Positions 42,038 through 51,351 of a stretch of 64,000 nt of DNA are shown here, one piece after another. The first letter of the stretch is position 1; every line of letters starts with the position of its first letter. The stretch comes from Anthracocystis setariae. Its lineage: Eukaryota > Basidiomycota > Ustilaginomycetes > Ustilaginales > Ustilaginaceae. The stretch covers positions 186,001 through 250,000 of the forward strand of contig CAKMXJ010000016.1 of the NCBI GenBank assembly GCA_928724745.1, in the 5' to 3' direction. Made by a program: the position numbers and the translations under genes. The notes under the pieces were generated by a model, which made no database searches, had not been told where the DNA came from, and saw only the letters and a list, made by a program, of their open reading frames with translations.

Positions 42038-42625
42038 ATGGACAAGCTTCCCAGTGCCGAAGAGATGCGAGGTACGCACCCATCACCATCCGCCAGCCTC
42101 AACTTGACCCACAAATCACATACTGATAACCCCCCTCCCCCCTTCTTGCTTCCTTTCCTCTCCCCCGCTTCTGAATATGCTCATCATCCTCGAACCCGAA
42201 CCCGAACCCGAACTCGAACTCGAACGCGACCAAATGCTTTTGCGTCTCTTAATTCGTACCCTCACGACAACCACATCATTACTTGTGATCTGCATCGCAT
42301 GCGACTTTGGACGATGGCAGAGACGCTGGCGGCTCGCGAAGAAAAGATCCGCGAGTCATGGGTGAGAACCATGGAGGCACGTATCGTACGTGAAGAGCTA
42401 CAGAAATGTCACAAAGCAGAAGGCGTTAACCACTACCAGGTATGCGCTGATCTTGCCCACAAGTACCACTCGTTGTTGGCCGATGCAAAGGTAAGCACCT
42501 CAAACTGACTCCCACGCGCCCGGGTTCCAGCAAAACTGACCACAACCTCTCTTTCCCCCTTCTTCTACTTTTCTCTGTGATGTTTGCCACAGGTCAAGGG
42601 CTTCAGAGTGATCGACACTGCGTAA
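42038..42625 (+). CDS. NADH:ubiquinone oxidoreductase 12-kDa subunit (NDUFB10 family), three exons
   Basis: Proposed exons are 42038-42071, 42321-42490 and 42593-42625, encoding 78 aa. Introns start GTACGC and GTAAGC and end CAG, and the codon phases fit exactly (34 + 170 + 33 bases). The product contains LAAREEKIRESWVRTMEARIV and ELQKCHKAEGVNHYQVCADLAHKY, the signature of the fungal 12-kDa complex I accessory subunit related to NDUFB10, with the paired Cys of the twin-CX9C-like arrangement (KC and VC). It would sit on the intermembrane-space side of the membrane arm. Intron 1 (249 bp) carries a small GAACCC-type tandem repeat and has a weak pyrimidine tract; if translation instead begins at ATG 42315 the first exon would be noncoding. 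Both models give the same conserved core. Confidence 0.85.
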
Positions 42626-42925
42626 CACGATGCAAGTTGAACCACTCATATGTATTAGAAATCAATCGGGTTTGCATAAAGTACAAGGGCCCCACCTTAT
42701 GTATGAGCATGTGCTCTCTGCCAATACTGATTGAGCACCACACAGACTGAATTCGAGCCAAAGTGGAGAAAAGATGTGGTTGGCTAGAGGGTACAATTAC
42801 AAACACGGCGCACACTGCTGGGATGGCAACAAGACACCCATTCTAGTGATCGTCATGTCATGTGGCCCGATATCATGTGGAGGAAAACCGAGCGTCGAAA
42901 AGATGACCAGAAGAGAGGAGGAGGG
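42626..42925. other. Convergent 3' region, complex I subunit / prefoldin 2
   Basis: 300 bp between two stop codons; nothing recognisable beyond 3' flanks. Confidence 0.45.
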
Positions 42926-43651
42926 TTAGGAAGCGTACTCGCGCTGGAACTCTTGCAGTTCCGTCTCTTTCTGCTTGTACTGTTTGAGGAGTGTTTCCAG
43001 GATCTGCTTGAGCTGTTTGGCATGGAATAAGCCGTGGGAAGGTGTGGGAGGGTGTGTTAGTTTGATCTCATTCTACCGGGGGAGGAGAAGGGGTGGTGTG
43101 TGAACTTACGCCTTCGAGATTTGTTTGCAATGCAGGAAGGACTTCCTTGACTGTGCGTTCTACGAGTACGCCTCCGATGAGACGGAAACATTTGCGATCT
43201 GGATCGGCTTTCGAAGCTTGCGTTAGGGTATCAATCACCAACCTGTGCAGTATGTACCATAAGAGACGATAGCATCAGCATAACTGCCCTTCCGTTTCAT
43301 ATTCGGCAGCAGTCAAGGGAGGAAAGGAGTGACTGCGGGGGAGAAGGATAGATGGGACTCACTTGTGCTCATCAGCTTCGCCCTCGAGTTCACCGATCTT
43401 GGACGCGATGCCTTGCAGCTCGGATCGTCGGGATTGATAGATCTGCGCGGCTTCTGTGGTGCGGCAGTGGCGCGGTGGAAGTTGAATGCGTCGAGGGCGG
43501 TACCAACAAGAATCAATCATGTTAGCGATGAGCGGAGCACTTTGGAGCTAGTCTGCTAGAGATGCATCTTTATGGGAAGGTGCTTACCTTGTTCCGAGAC
43601 CTGCCTCTTTTGTGCTGCAGCTGGTGCAACTTTGGCTGTTGTTGAAGCCAT
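42926..43651 (-). CDS. GIM4: Prefoldin subunit 2, four exons
   Basis: Exons on the minus strand: 43651-43588, 43453-43363, 43242-43110 and 43012-42926, total 375 bases, encoding 124 aa. All three introns are GT-AG (GTAAGC, GTGAGT, GTAAGT donors; CAG acceptors) and the phases agree. The product has the beta-prefoldin pattern: an N-terminal coiled coil (AAQIYQSRRSELQGIASKIGEL), a central hairpin DRKCFRLIGGVLVERTVKEVLPALQ, and a C-terminal coiled coil (LKQILETLLKQYKQKETELQEF). RKCFRLIGGVLVERTVKEVLP is near-invariant in subunit 2. Prefoldin hands unfolded actin and tubulin to the CCT chaperonin. No long ORF covers it, since every exon is short. It is divergent from fimbrin, an actin-bundling gene. 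Confidence 0.93.
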
Positions 43652-43698
43652 GTTTTCCTTTTGCGATGAGTTGCGTTGCTCGGTTGCCGATGCTACTG

Positions 43699-43730
<32 letters not shown>
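43699..43730. repeat. (GAT)n trinucleotide tract
   Basis: About ten ATG/GAT units, just upstream of the prefoldin start. Confidence 0.92.
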
Positions 43731-44219
43731 GGTGTGTTCGAGCTGCTCAACGTGGAGAAAGGTGATTCAAGCTTGAGGATGCAAAGTGTTGGACTAGCAC
43801 TTTCTTCATCATGTTTGTTAAAGTCTTGTTGGCTCTGCACGTCAAGTGGCCAAAAGCTGGTTTTGATGAGAAGACTCGGTCTAACAGTTTGGAATTCGAG
43901 AAAAAAGACCGAACGATGCGTCACTGTAAAGTGTCGGAGATCGCTGAGCGCGAAATCTCAATCCAAAGTGGCAGAGTAAGCCCAACTGCAGCGCTGTACT
44001 CTACTACTACAGTACGCTACTGTTAGTGTAGTACTGTACTCCACCTTGACTTGACTGGGACCTGAAATCGAATTCACTCGATCCTTGCTCGATGCGTGTC
44101 ACAGAGTGTGTATGCTTGGGCTGTGCACAGTCCCCCTTTTCTTACAGCTTCGCATGAGCCGCCGCTTCCCTCCACTCAATCTCCTTTCTTCTTATCCTAA
44201 CCTCTGCTTATCTCGCAAT

Positions 44220-44253
44220 CCATCCATCCATCCATCCATCCATCCATCCATCC
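44220..44253. repeat. (CCAT)n tetranucleotide repeat
   Basis: Eight CCAT units in the fimbrin leader. Confidence 0.92.
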
Positions 44254-44352
44254 ACCACCAACGCTACCAATCTTGGTTTCATCCATATCCTCACCACCAT
44301 ATTCCAAGCACCGTCGTTAGGCGCCGATTCGCGCTCTAGTCCGTTGCCAAAC

Positions 44353-46203
44353 ATGGAGGCCATCAAGCTCCAACGCAAATACCCTCAATTCTCCCAAGAG
44401 GAGATGATGGGCCTCATCAACCGCTTCCGCACCCTCGATGTCGAAGACAAGGGCTCCATCCCCAAACAGGACGTCATCAAGGCTGTGGAGGATCAGGGCG
44501 AGGCTTCGTACGATCAGGTTCGTGAAACGCTCAAGGAAGTCGATCTGGATTCTTCCGGACGTGTCGAGTTGGATGACTATGTCGATCTGCTCGCAAAGAT
44601 TCGCGCCGGTCGCAACGCTTCGGCTGGTCAGGTCACCAAGGGTAAGGTGTTTGTCAAGGGCGCAACCTCCTCCACCCAGCACACCATCAACGAGGATGAA
44701 AGGACCGAGTTCACTCGTCACATCAACTCCAACCTCGCCGGTGACGTCCACATCGGTTCGCGCCTTCCCATCCCAACCGACACTTTCCAGCTCTTTGACG
44801 AATGCAGAGACGGTCTCATCCTCTGCAAGCTCATCAACGACTCGGTAGCTGATACCATCGATGAGCGTGTCCTCAACTTTGGCAAGGGCGGCAAACCGCC
44901 CAACGCCTTCCAGATGACCGAGAACAACAACATCGTCATCACCTCCTCCAAGGCTATCGGCTGCTCCGTCGTCAACATTGGCCCTCAAGACATCATCGAC
45001 GGCAAGGAGCACTTGATCCTCGGTCTGGTTTGGCAGATCATCCGTCGCGGTCTGCTCAGCAAGATCGATCTCAAGAACCATCCAGAGCTCTACCGTCTTC
45101 TCGAGGACGGCGAGACGCTCGACGAGTTCCTCCGTCTTCCACCTGACCAGATCTTGCTGCGTTGGTTCAACTACCACCTCAAAGCTGCTGGATGGAACCG
45201 CCGCGTCGCCAACTTTAGCAAGGATGTCTCGGACGGTGAAAACTACACGGTCCTGCTCAACCAGCTCAAACCTGACCAGTGCGATCGTGCGCCTCTGCAG
45301 CAGAACGACGTGATGCAGCGTGCAGAGATGGTGCTCCAACGTGCTGATGCCATCGGATGCAGAAAGTACTTGACTCCCGGATCCATGGTGGCCGGCAACC
45401 CCAAGCTCAACCTTGCCTTTGTCGCGCACCTCTTTAACACGTGGCCCTGCCTCGAGCCGCTCGAGGAAGCTCCTCCTGTCGAGATCGAGGACTTTGACGC
45501 GGAAGGCGAGCGCGAAGCTCGTGTGTTTACGCTCTGGCTCAACTCGCTCGACGTCGAGCCCGGAGTGTACAACCTGTTTGAAGACCTCAAGGATGGTACC
45601 GTGATTCTGCAAGCGTTCGACAAAGTGATCGCCGGCAGCGTCACTTGGAAACGCGTGTCCAAGCCCAAGGAAGGCCAGGAATTGTCGAGATTCAAGGCGG
45701 TGGAGAACAACAATTATGCGGTCGACCTTGCCAAGGCATCCAACATGCATATTGTCGGCATCCAGGGAGCGGACATTGTCGATGGAACCAAGACGCTTAC
45801 GCTGGGTCTGGTGTGGCAGCTGATGAGGCTCAACATCACCAAGACGCTCTCGTCGCTTAGCAAAGGTGGTCGCGGTGTCAGTGATGCCGACATGGTGGCT
45901 TGGGCTAACAATTTGGTCAAGTCGTCCGGCAAGTCGTCGCAAATCAGGAGTTTCAAGGATCCTCAACTCAAGACCGCGGTGTTCTTCTTGGATCTGCTCA
46001 ATGCGCTGCGTCCAGGTATTGTGGATTACAGCTTGGTCAATCAGGGAAGGACGGAGGACGAGTGCAAGATGAATGCCAAGTTGGCGATTTCCATTGCGAG
46101 AAAGCTGGGTGCGTTGATTTTCCTCGTGCCAGAGGATATCGTCGAGGTGAGGCAGAGGCTGATTTTGACGTTTGTCGGGTCGTTGATGGCCATTCAGTCG
46201 TAG
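44353..46203 (+). CDS. SAC6: Fimbrin (plastin), actin-bundling protein
   Basis: A 616-aa intronless protein. Residues about 10-75 are two EF-hand-like units (FRTLDVEDKGSIPKQDVIKAVED and LKEVDLDSSGRVELDDYVDLL). From about 115 to the end are four calponin-homology domains forming two actin-binding domains, e.g. FDECRDGLILCKLINDSV, FNYHLKAAGWNRRVANFSKDVSDGENY and LVKSSGKSSQIRSFKDP. This is the full fimbrin layout and length. Fimbrin cross-links actin filaments in endocytic patches and cables. ATG 44353 (MEAIKLQRKYPQFSQ) is used as start; the in-frame frame opens three codons earlier only with TTG. EF-hand 2 keeps its Asp ligands (DLDSSGRVELDD), whereas the first is degenerate. Confidence 0.95.
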   Translation: MEAIKLQRKYPQFSQEEMMGLINRFRTLDVEDKGSIPKQDVIKAVEDQGEASYDQVRETLKEVDLDSSGRVELDDYVDLLAKIRAGRNASAGQVTKGKVFVKGATSSTQHTINEDERTEFTRHINSNLAGDVHIGSRLPIPTDTFQLFDECRDGLILCKLINDSVADTIDERVLNFGKGGKPPNAFQMTENNNIVITSSKAIGCSVVNIGPQDIIDGKEHLILGLVWQIIRRGLLSKIDLKNHPELYRLLEDGETLDEFLRLPPDQILLRWFNYHLKAAGWNRRVANFSKDVSDGENYTVLLNQLKPDQCDRAPLQQNDVMQRAEMVLQRADAIGCRKYLTPGSMVAGNPKLNLAFVAHLFNTWPCLEPLEEAPPVEIEDFDAEGEREARVFTLWLNSLDVEPGVYNLFEDLKDGTVILQAFDKVIAGSVTWKRVSKPKEGQELSRFKAVENNNYAVDLAKASNMHIVGIQGADIVDGTKTLTLGLVWQLMRLNITKTLSSLSKGGRGVSDADMVAWANNLVKSSGKSSQIRSFKDPQLKTAVFFLDLLNALRPGIVDYSLVNQGRTEDECKMNAKLAISIARKLGALIFLVPEDIVEVRQRLILTFVGSLMAIQS

Positions 46204-46548
46204 GCGGCGGAATTCGATCGTTGTTGTATGCTAGCTAGCCCGCCCTCCAAAATTTCAATCGAGAATCCAAACTGTGGCATTTTATGGTGTGTTGTGGCAT
46301 GTGAGTGGAAAGCAAAAGAGCATTTCTCAGCGGTTGGTCGGGGTGAGTCTGTATGGATGAGGAGGTTTTGACAAATGTAAATATTGTTAGATTCCAGGGA
46401 AAGGTGGAGGGAAGGGGAAGAGTAACGCACTCTGCTGCGCAACTTTGTCGTTGCAAAGCTTGACCACCGACGGTCATCACTTGGATCTTTGGACGGTTGT
46501 TGAGGAGGGGGGTTTTTTTTTTTGGGACGATTCGTGCACGCGGCTACG
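46204..46548. promoter_or_regulatory. Intergenic region, fimbrin 3' flank and SPF30 promoter
   Basis: 345 bp holding the fimbrin 3' UTR and the leader of the interrupted SPF30 gene, with a G4/T10 run near 46508-46523. Confidence 0.45.
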
Positions 46549-46963
46549 ATGGATGAATCCGAACTCGAGCTGTACCGGGCGCAGCTCGTACAGGTCGAAA
46601 CTGCGATGTGCGCGGATGGGGACAATCAAGAGCTCCGTACGCTGAAGGGTGAATTGGAAAACTTGATCCGCTTGACCGAGTCCCTCACTCAACCCCAGCA
46701 GCCAGACGAACAGCAAGAGGAGCAGGGCCCGAGGTTTTCCACGGGACAAGAAGTGTTAGCACGGTACAGCGCCGATGGCAAGTTTTATCCAGCACGCATC
46801 GTTACGGTGGCCGGTCCCCAAAATGCTCTCATCTACACGGTGGTTTACAAAGGGTATGGGAATTCAGAGATGCTCCCCGCATCCTCGATAAAGCATCCAC
46901 CACCGCCGCCACCGGGATTGGATAGCGAGCGGGTCATCTCGCCACCCCCACCACCCACGTTGG

Positions 46964-46966
46964 ACT
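46964..46966. repeat. Target-site duplication ACT, left copy
   Basis: ACT directly precedes the left terminal repeat; the identical ACT follows the right one at 53818-53820. Confidence 0.85.
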
Positions 46967-46978
46967 CACATCGAAATT
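46967..46978 (+). repeat. Left terminal inverted repeat (12 bp perfect core)
   Basis: CACATCGAAATT. After 11-12 unlike bases a second matching block (GCGTCAGCGAC) follows, so the imperfect repeat extends to about 47000. Confidence 0.9.
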
Positions 46979-47415
46979 CGTGATGGTGAGCGTCAGCGAC
47001 GCAGGCTTGACACACGTCTCGTGCGTATGAATGGTGTCAGTGACGCAGACCTAACAGACCTGTGTCGTTGATCTGGGTCACACCGGTCTGTTCATTGCCG
47101 GAGAGACCGACACACTAGCTCTGTGCCACCGACGCAGAAGCTCATACCATGATCTGCGTCGTTGACGAAGGTAGCAACGACACAGGTCATAAGCTAGGCC
47201 TAAGAAGAGCGTCACTACCAACCCAGCTCAGCGACGCAGGTCATGGTATGAGCTTCTGCGTCGGTGAAGGCCGTCATCAAGACTTGGACAACTTGTGTAT
47301 CGCTTCAGCTGGTTGGTCTATGCCTTCGCTTCATGTAGTCTAGTTTTCACTTTGATCAATCATACCACTTTCAAGCTAATCATCCTCGTCATTGTCAGTA
47401 CCAGTACAATCAACG
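46979..47415. promoter_or_regulatory. Left subterminal repeat region and transposase leader
   Basis: About 440 bp with at least seven copies, in both orientations, of a motif close to CTGCGTCG[T/C]TGA (near 46990, 47038, 47060, 47129, 47153, 47232 and 47257). Two lie in a long inverted repeat. In CACTA elements, subterminal repeats of this kind are bound by the transposase; that role here is inferred. The transposase promoter must also lie here. Confidence 0.75.
47127..47266. repeat. Inverted repeat, 26-bp perfect arms within the transposon
   Basis: 47127-47152 and 47241-47266 are exact reverse complements. The pairing continues inward for about 13 more bases with two mismatches. The loop is roughly 60-90 bases, so a cruciform or RNA hairpin is possible. 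Confidence 0.92.
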
Positions 47416-50400
47416 ATGCCGCATGCTCTCCGTCTGTGTCGCTGCCGGCAATGCACCATTGGAGGTCAGCCGTACACCTTGGTGTCCTACAGCACTTGGC
47501 GGTGGCACAACATCACCCGGCCCAGGAGAGAAGAGCGAACGGAACCCCAGCCATCCTCAGCACAGCCGTCAACACAACAAGCAAGCTTACAGCATGGTTC
47601 GCAGGTCACAACAAGCAATACAAACGTTCCTGTTGCGACTGAAGATGTTTGTGCTGCATCGCAAACCCCACCCGCCGCCATCGTCAATATGGGAGGGTTG
47701 AGCGTTCGAGACATGGCTGATGAGGAAGAAGATGGCGAGGAATCAGAGGATGCAATGGACTCTTCCTCCGGGAGCGACACCAGCGAGGAGGAGGATGAAG
47801 AAGAAGATGATACGCCATCGATTCCGGCATCAGACCACCTCGGTAGAGCTCCGGATAGCACAGGAGATGTGATGGAAGACTTCGTCATGCAGCATTGGGG
47901 TCATCCGCCGCAGGAGGCACCACCACTAGCCTCGGCGGCATCGAGCTCATGTACGCCTTCCCCGTTGTGGACGAGGCAGCTGCAAGTCTTCGCCATGTAC
48001 CTCCAAGCTCATGCCAATCTGCCCGACAATCTCATCACGCTCATTGTTTCAGTAGTGTCTGCAATCATCGTAGCATTGCTTGAGACGGTGAAGCTTGCGA
48101 TCCCTCCTTCTTTTCCCGGCTATGATGTTGTCGAGCGCTTGGCATCATCCAAGGTCACCATTACGCCGGCAAGCATGCGCCGTGGAGTCGGAATACAAGA
48201 TACATTCAACCGTTACACAGTGTGTCCTGCCTGTGCTGAACTGTATCTCTGCAAGAACGATCCCAACCTCCTCCTCGCTCGGTGCCTCTCATGCAGCGCA
48301 AACATGCTTCATGGAGGGAAGCCCAAGCTTGTATACTCACACCGTTCGATTGCAGCAATCTTATCGACGGTGTTCCAGGATCGAGAAAGCGAGGACGCCG
48401 TGGAAAGCTGGAGCGAGTACCTTGTTCGGCAAGAAGGAGCAAGTGAGAGGGTCTACGATACCCTCTGGTCCGGCGACTCCTGGAGAGCCGACTGCTCCAA
48501 CCCTCACTGCGGTGCAACTTGCCGTAGCAAACACATCCCCTTCGTCGACCTTCGCATGCGGGTCAAGATCTCGCTGTTCATCGACTGGTTTACCGCTTAC
48601 AAGGGTAGTCACTCCGGTTCGCACTCAAGCGGCGTGATCCTCATGCGAATTGACAACATTCCATCCAGTCTGGTCTCGCGCGATCGTAGGTGTGCGGGTA
48701 TCTATCTCATTGGTGTGCTTCCTGGCCCGAAAGAGCAAGATGTCTACAAGCTCTACCCATTCTTAAAGCTTGTCACCGATGAGCTCGCCAAGCTTTACAC
48801 AGACGGAGTCACGATCAAGACCTCAAGGCATCCAGAAGGTAAGTTCATGGTTCATGGCTGTGTAGGAGTCTTCGAGAACGCACAGACTGACACAGAAGAC
48901 CGGGGAAACTATGGCACACGGCATTTGATCTTGTCTCGCTTATGCTAAACAGGTCTCACAGTCAAGGTCAAGCTTGGCATGGTGGTTGCCGACAGTCCAG
49001 CAAGGCAAAAGGTTGGCGGCATCTCTCAGACCAAATGGGCGGGAAAGGGCTGCCCGCGATGCCACTTCGACCTTGACGATCTTGGTAATCCCCATGCCAC
49101 AGCAGCCGAGCCAAGAGGGGAGTCTCATCGAGCGAACTCTTTGGCGTGCTTGCGAGAGAGTGGCCGACAACAGCATGAAGCTGACGGCGTGCGGTACAGC
49201 GTGTTGAACGAGCTGCCGTACTTCAGCACTCCAACAATGTGCCCGCCAGACTACATGCACGCAATACATCTTGGATTGTGCAAACGATTCTGGCACAAGC
49301 TGCTTGTGAAAGCCTGTGGAGCAATCGGTGGAAGGCTGGCCGCGGTTCAAGAGGTCCTCAGAGGAACATCGTTGCCATCAACAGCGCAAAGACCGGACCC
49401 TCGCATTGGCGATCGTAACGGCGGCACGCCAACCGCCCAGCAGTGGCTCACGTTGTTCAGGCACCAACTCATCTTCGGCCTCATGCAAATCTGGTCAGAG
49501 TCTCTCGGCGGAGCAAGGCAGCTTCACTTGCAATTCGAGCCTGCTCTCAAGGAACGAAGTCGCCGGCGCGAGGTCATGCTGGGTAGCAAGCCGGTGGAGG
49601 AAGTGTTCCTGTCGGCGGTGCTTCTCATAGCAATAGTTGACTACACGGAAAGGATCAGTTTCACGGAGAATGATGTACAGCGGCTTGCAGAGTTGATAAC
49701 GGCATTCAATAGGCATCAGGCAAACTTGCTGGGACCCGGGTGGCTGACCTACAATAGTCACATCACGGAGCACATTCCAGAGTTCATCAAGAAGTATGGT
49801 AATCGTAAGTATCTGACATCCCCCGCCATGATCACGGACGCACGCTAATATACTTCTGTTGATCTTTGATTTGCATGGCATTGACAGCAAGGAACTTCTC
49901 ATGCTACCCGTTTGAGAGTTTCATTGGTACAATGAACAGGTCACGCAAGAGCACGCGGAAAGGAGGCATATTGGAGGAAAGCATCATGCGGAACGAGAGC
50001 TTGAAAGGTGAGCTGGCAAAGGAGATTCGGACGTTGCCAAGCGAGATCCGGGACAAGATGGTGAAGTATGCGAAGGGATCAACAAAGAAGCTAGGAGATA
50101 TCACCGAGACGGCGATGGCGAGGAAGACTTTGGAGGAAACTACACACCGCCTTCTCATCGAGTCGCTCAATGCCTTCCCTGGATCGTCGCAAGGTAAGTT
50201 CAAGTCATTGTTGGATCTATCTTTGGGGCCAGAGGACATAGCAATCGACAGAGCAGGTACTCTTTTCCACAGTCTAGTCAAAGAGTTCTTCCCTGCTCCG
50301 GTAAGGATCTCATCAGCTGGTCAAGGCGGCAGCGTCAATATCGGGAACACATACGTCATGGTTGCCGTGCCGCAGTACCAGCTAGTTGGGCAAGTTCTCT

Positions 50401-50675
50401 GGCTTTTCAGGAAGAAGATCACGTTTCACGCTGGCGAGGAGGGTCAAGATATGTATTTTGCACATCTGCGGTTGATAGAGATGGTGGAGTTGGCGACGGC
50501 GCTGGGTTCTAGTCACCCTTGCTTGGATTTGATGGAGGAGATCGACATCAGGATAGGGAAAACGGAGGGTAACAGGCGAGAAGTGGTGGTGCCATTTGGC
50601 TCAATTCGGGCCCAAGTCTCAGTATGTCCTTTCAAGACCATCAACGGCAGCTTTTTGGGGCTCAAAGCAGTGTAG
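47416..50675 (+). CDS. Tnp2/Transposase_21-family transposase, three exons
   Basis: Exons 47416-48838, 48953-49804 and 49888-50675 give 1020 aa. Introns have GTAAGT donors and AAACAG/GACAG acceptors, and phases match. The N-terminus has a Cys cluster (LCRCRQC), then a long acidic stretch (about residues 100-145) and a hydrophobic spacer. CPACAELYLCKN...CLSC (about 270-300) is a zinc-ribbon-like set of Cys. The core includes VVADSPARQKVGG, CPRCHFDLDD, then PTMCPPDYMHAIHLGL (about 570), the D-x-MH motif of this family, and SCYPFESFIGTMNR (about 765), equivalent to the usual W.FPFER segment. It would cut and join the CAC ends. A further GTAAGT at about 50193 could mark a fourth intron, which I left out because the frame is open across it. 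No stop or frameshift is seen, so the enzyme may be functional. Confidence 0.82.
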
Positions 50676-51351
50676 ATAGCTTTGCTTTCATGTCATTCGC
50701 TTTCGCAATGTTGATGTTGATTGCTATCAATGAAAAATATGTGGTTCAATAAGACGTAAAACGACTTGAGCGGCGAGCATATACTGCTGGTGGTTTCCAA
50801 GCCTTGATGATGGCGACGACGCCTCTAACAAGCTCCTTCGGGGTCAGTCACTATAACAGACCTCTTGCTAGACTCCTAAAGTATCCAAATCAGCTTCCAT
50901 TTGCGTTCTTTGCAATCAAAATCGTTGACAAACACTTGAATTGAGCATTCCAGCGAGTACTACCATCATACTGACGCTCGATGATGGCGAGCAGAGTGCT
51001 TTTGTCACCATCGGGTATGCTGTTCACAGGCTTTTGAATCGGCGATCCACAGAAGCTACATCGTCGCAAGGAGAATTCTGACTAACATTTTGTTCGGCCG
51101 AAAAAAAAAAGAACGCCAAGGAAGCTGAGTTGGAACGTGCGCGTGTGCGGAAAGATTTTGGACTCAGCCAACTCCGCCAAGCGCTTCCTCTCCAACCACC
51201 ACCATCCACGCTCGCCACTCCGACTCTCAAACAAGCTCCAACCAGCATCGGGTGCATGTCCTGATGGAGCGATTCTCTTGTTCTCATCTTGACCAACTGC
51301 CGGCGTGCCTGCTGCTCAGCGGCGGTCGCTAGCTAGCGCTCCTGCGCTGGC
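50676..51351. other. Transposon interior, region between the two convergent genes
   Basis: 676 bp between the transposase stop and the accessory-gene stop. It contains 3' flanks, one A10 run near 51101, and short ORFs without features. Confidence 0.45.

Larger units (their letters stand above)
43652..44352. promoter_or_regulatory. Divergent promoter region, prefoldin 2 / fimbrin
   Basis: 701 bp between opposite starts, containing a (GAT)n tract, a TACAGT-type cluster near 44005-44040, and a (CCAT)n tract within the C/T-rich fimbrin leader. Confidence 0.5.
46549..46983 (+). pseudogene. SPF30: SPF30/SMNDC1 splicing factor, 5' portion truncated by transposon
   Basis: Starts MDESELELYRAQLVQVETAM, the family N-terminal coiled helix, followed by a Tudor domain at about residues 60-125 (GQEVLARYSADGKFYPARIV ... 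VVYKGYGNSEMLPASSI). After a Pro-rich linker the frame enters the transposon at 46967 and stops at 46981-46983, five codons inside. The genuine gene sequence ends at 46966. SPF30 binds symmetric dimethyl-arginine on Sm proteins through its Tudor domain and helps assemble the tri-snRNP. The rest of the gene lies 6.85 kb downstream at 53821-54113. The truncated product, if made, keeps the Tudor domain but lacks the conserved C-terminal half. Removing the element and one copy of the 3-bp duplication restores one continuous frame of 236 codons, against 238 aa for human SMNDC1. Confidence 0.88.

Noticed and set aside
44317..45966. A 549-codon frame on the minus strand opposite fimbrin
   Set aside because: Shadow of a well-conserved gene; composition follows the complement of fimbrin codons and shows no domain.
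50193..50256. Possible fourth intron in the transposase (GTAAGT to CAG)
   Set aside because: The frame is open across it and the encoded residues look acceptable, so an intron is not required.
51024..51296. A 90-codon minus-strand ORF between the two transposon genes
   Set aside because: Low complexity, crosses an A-run, no conservation signal.
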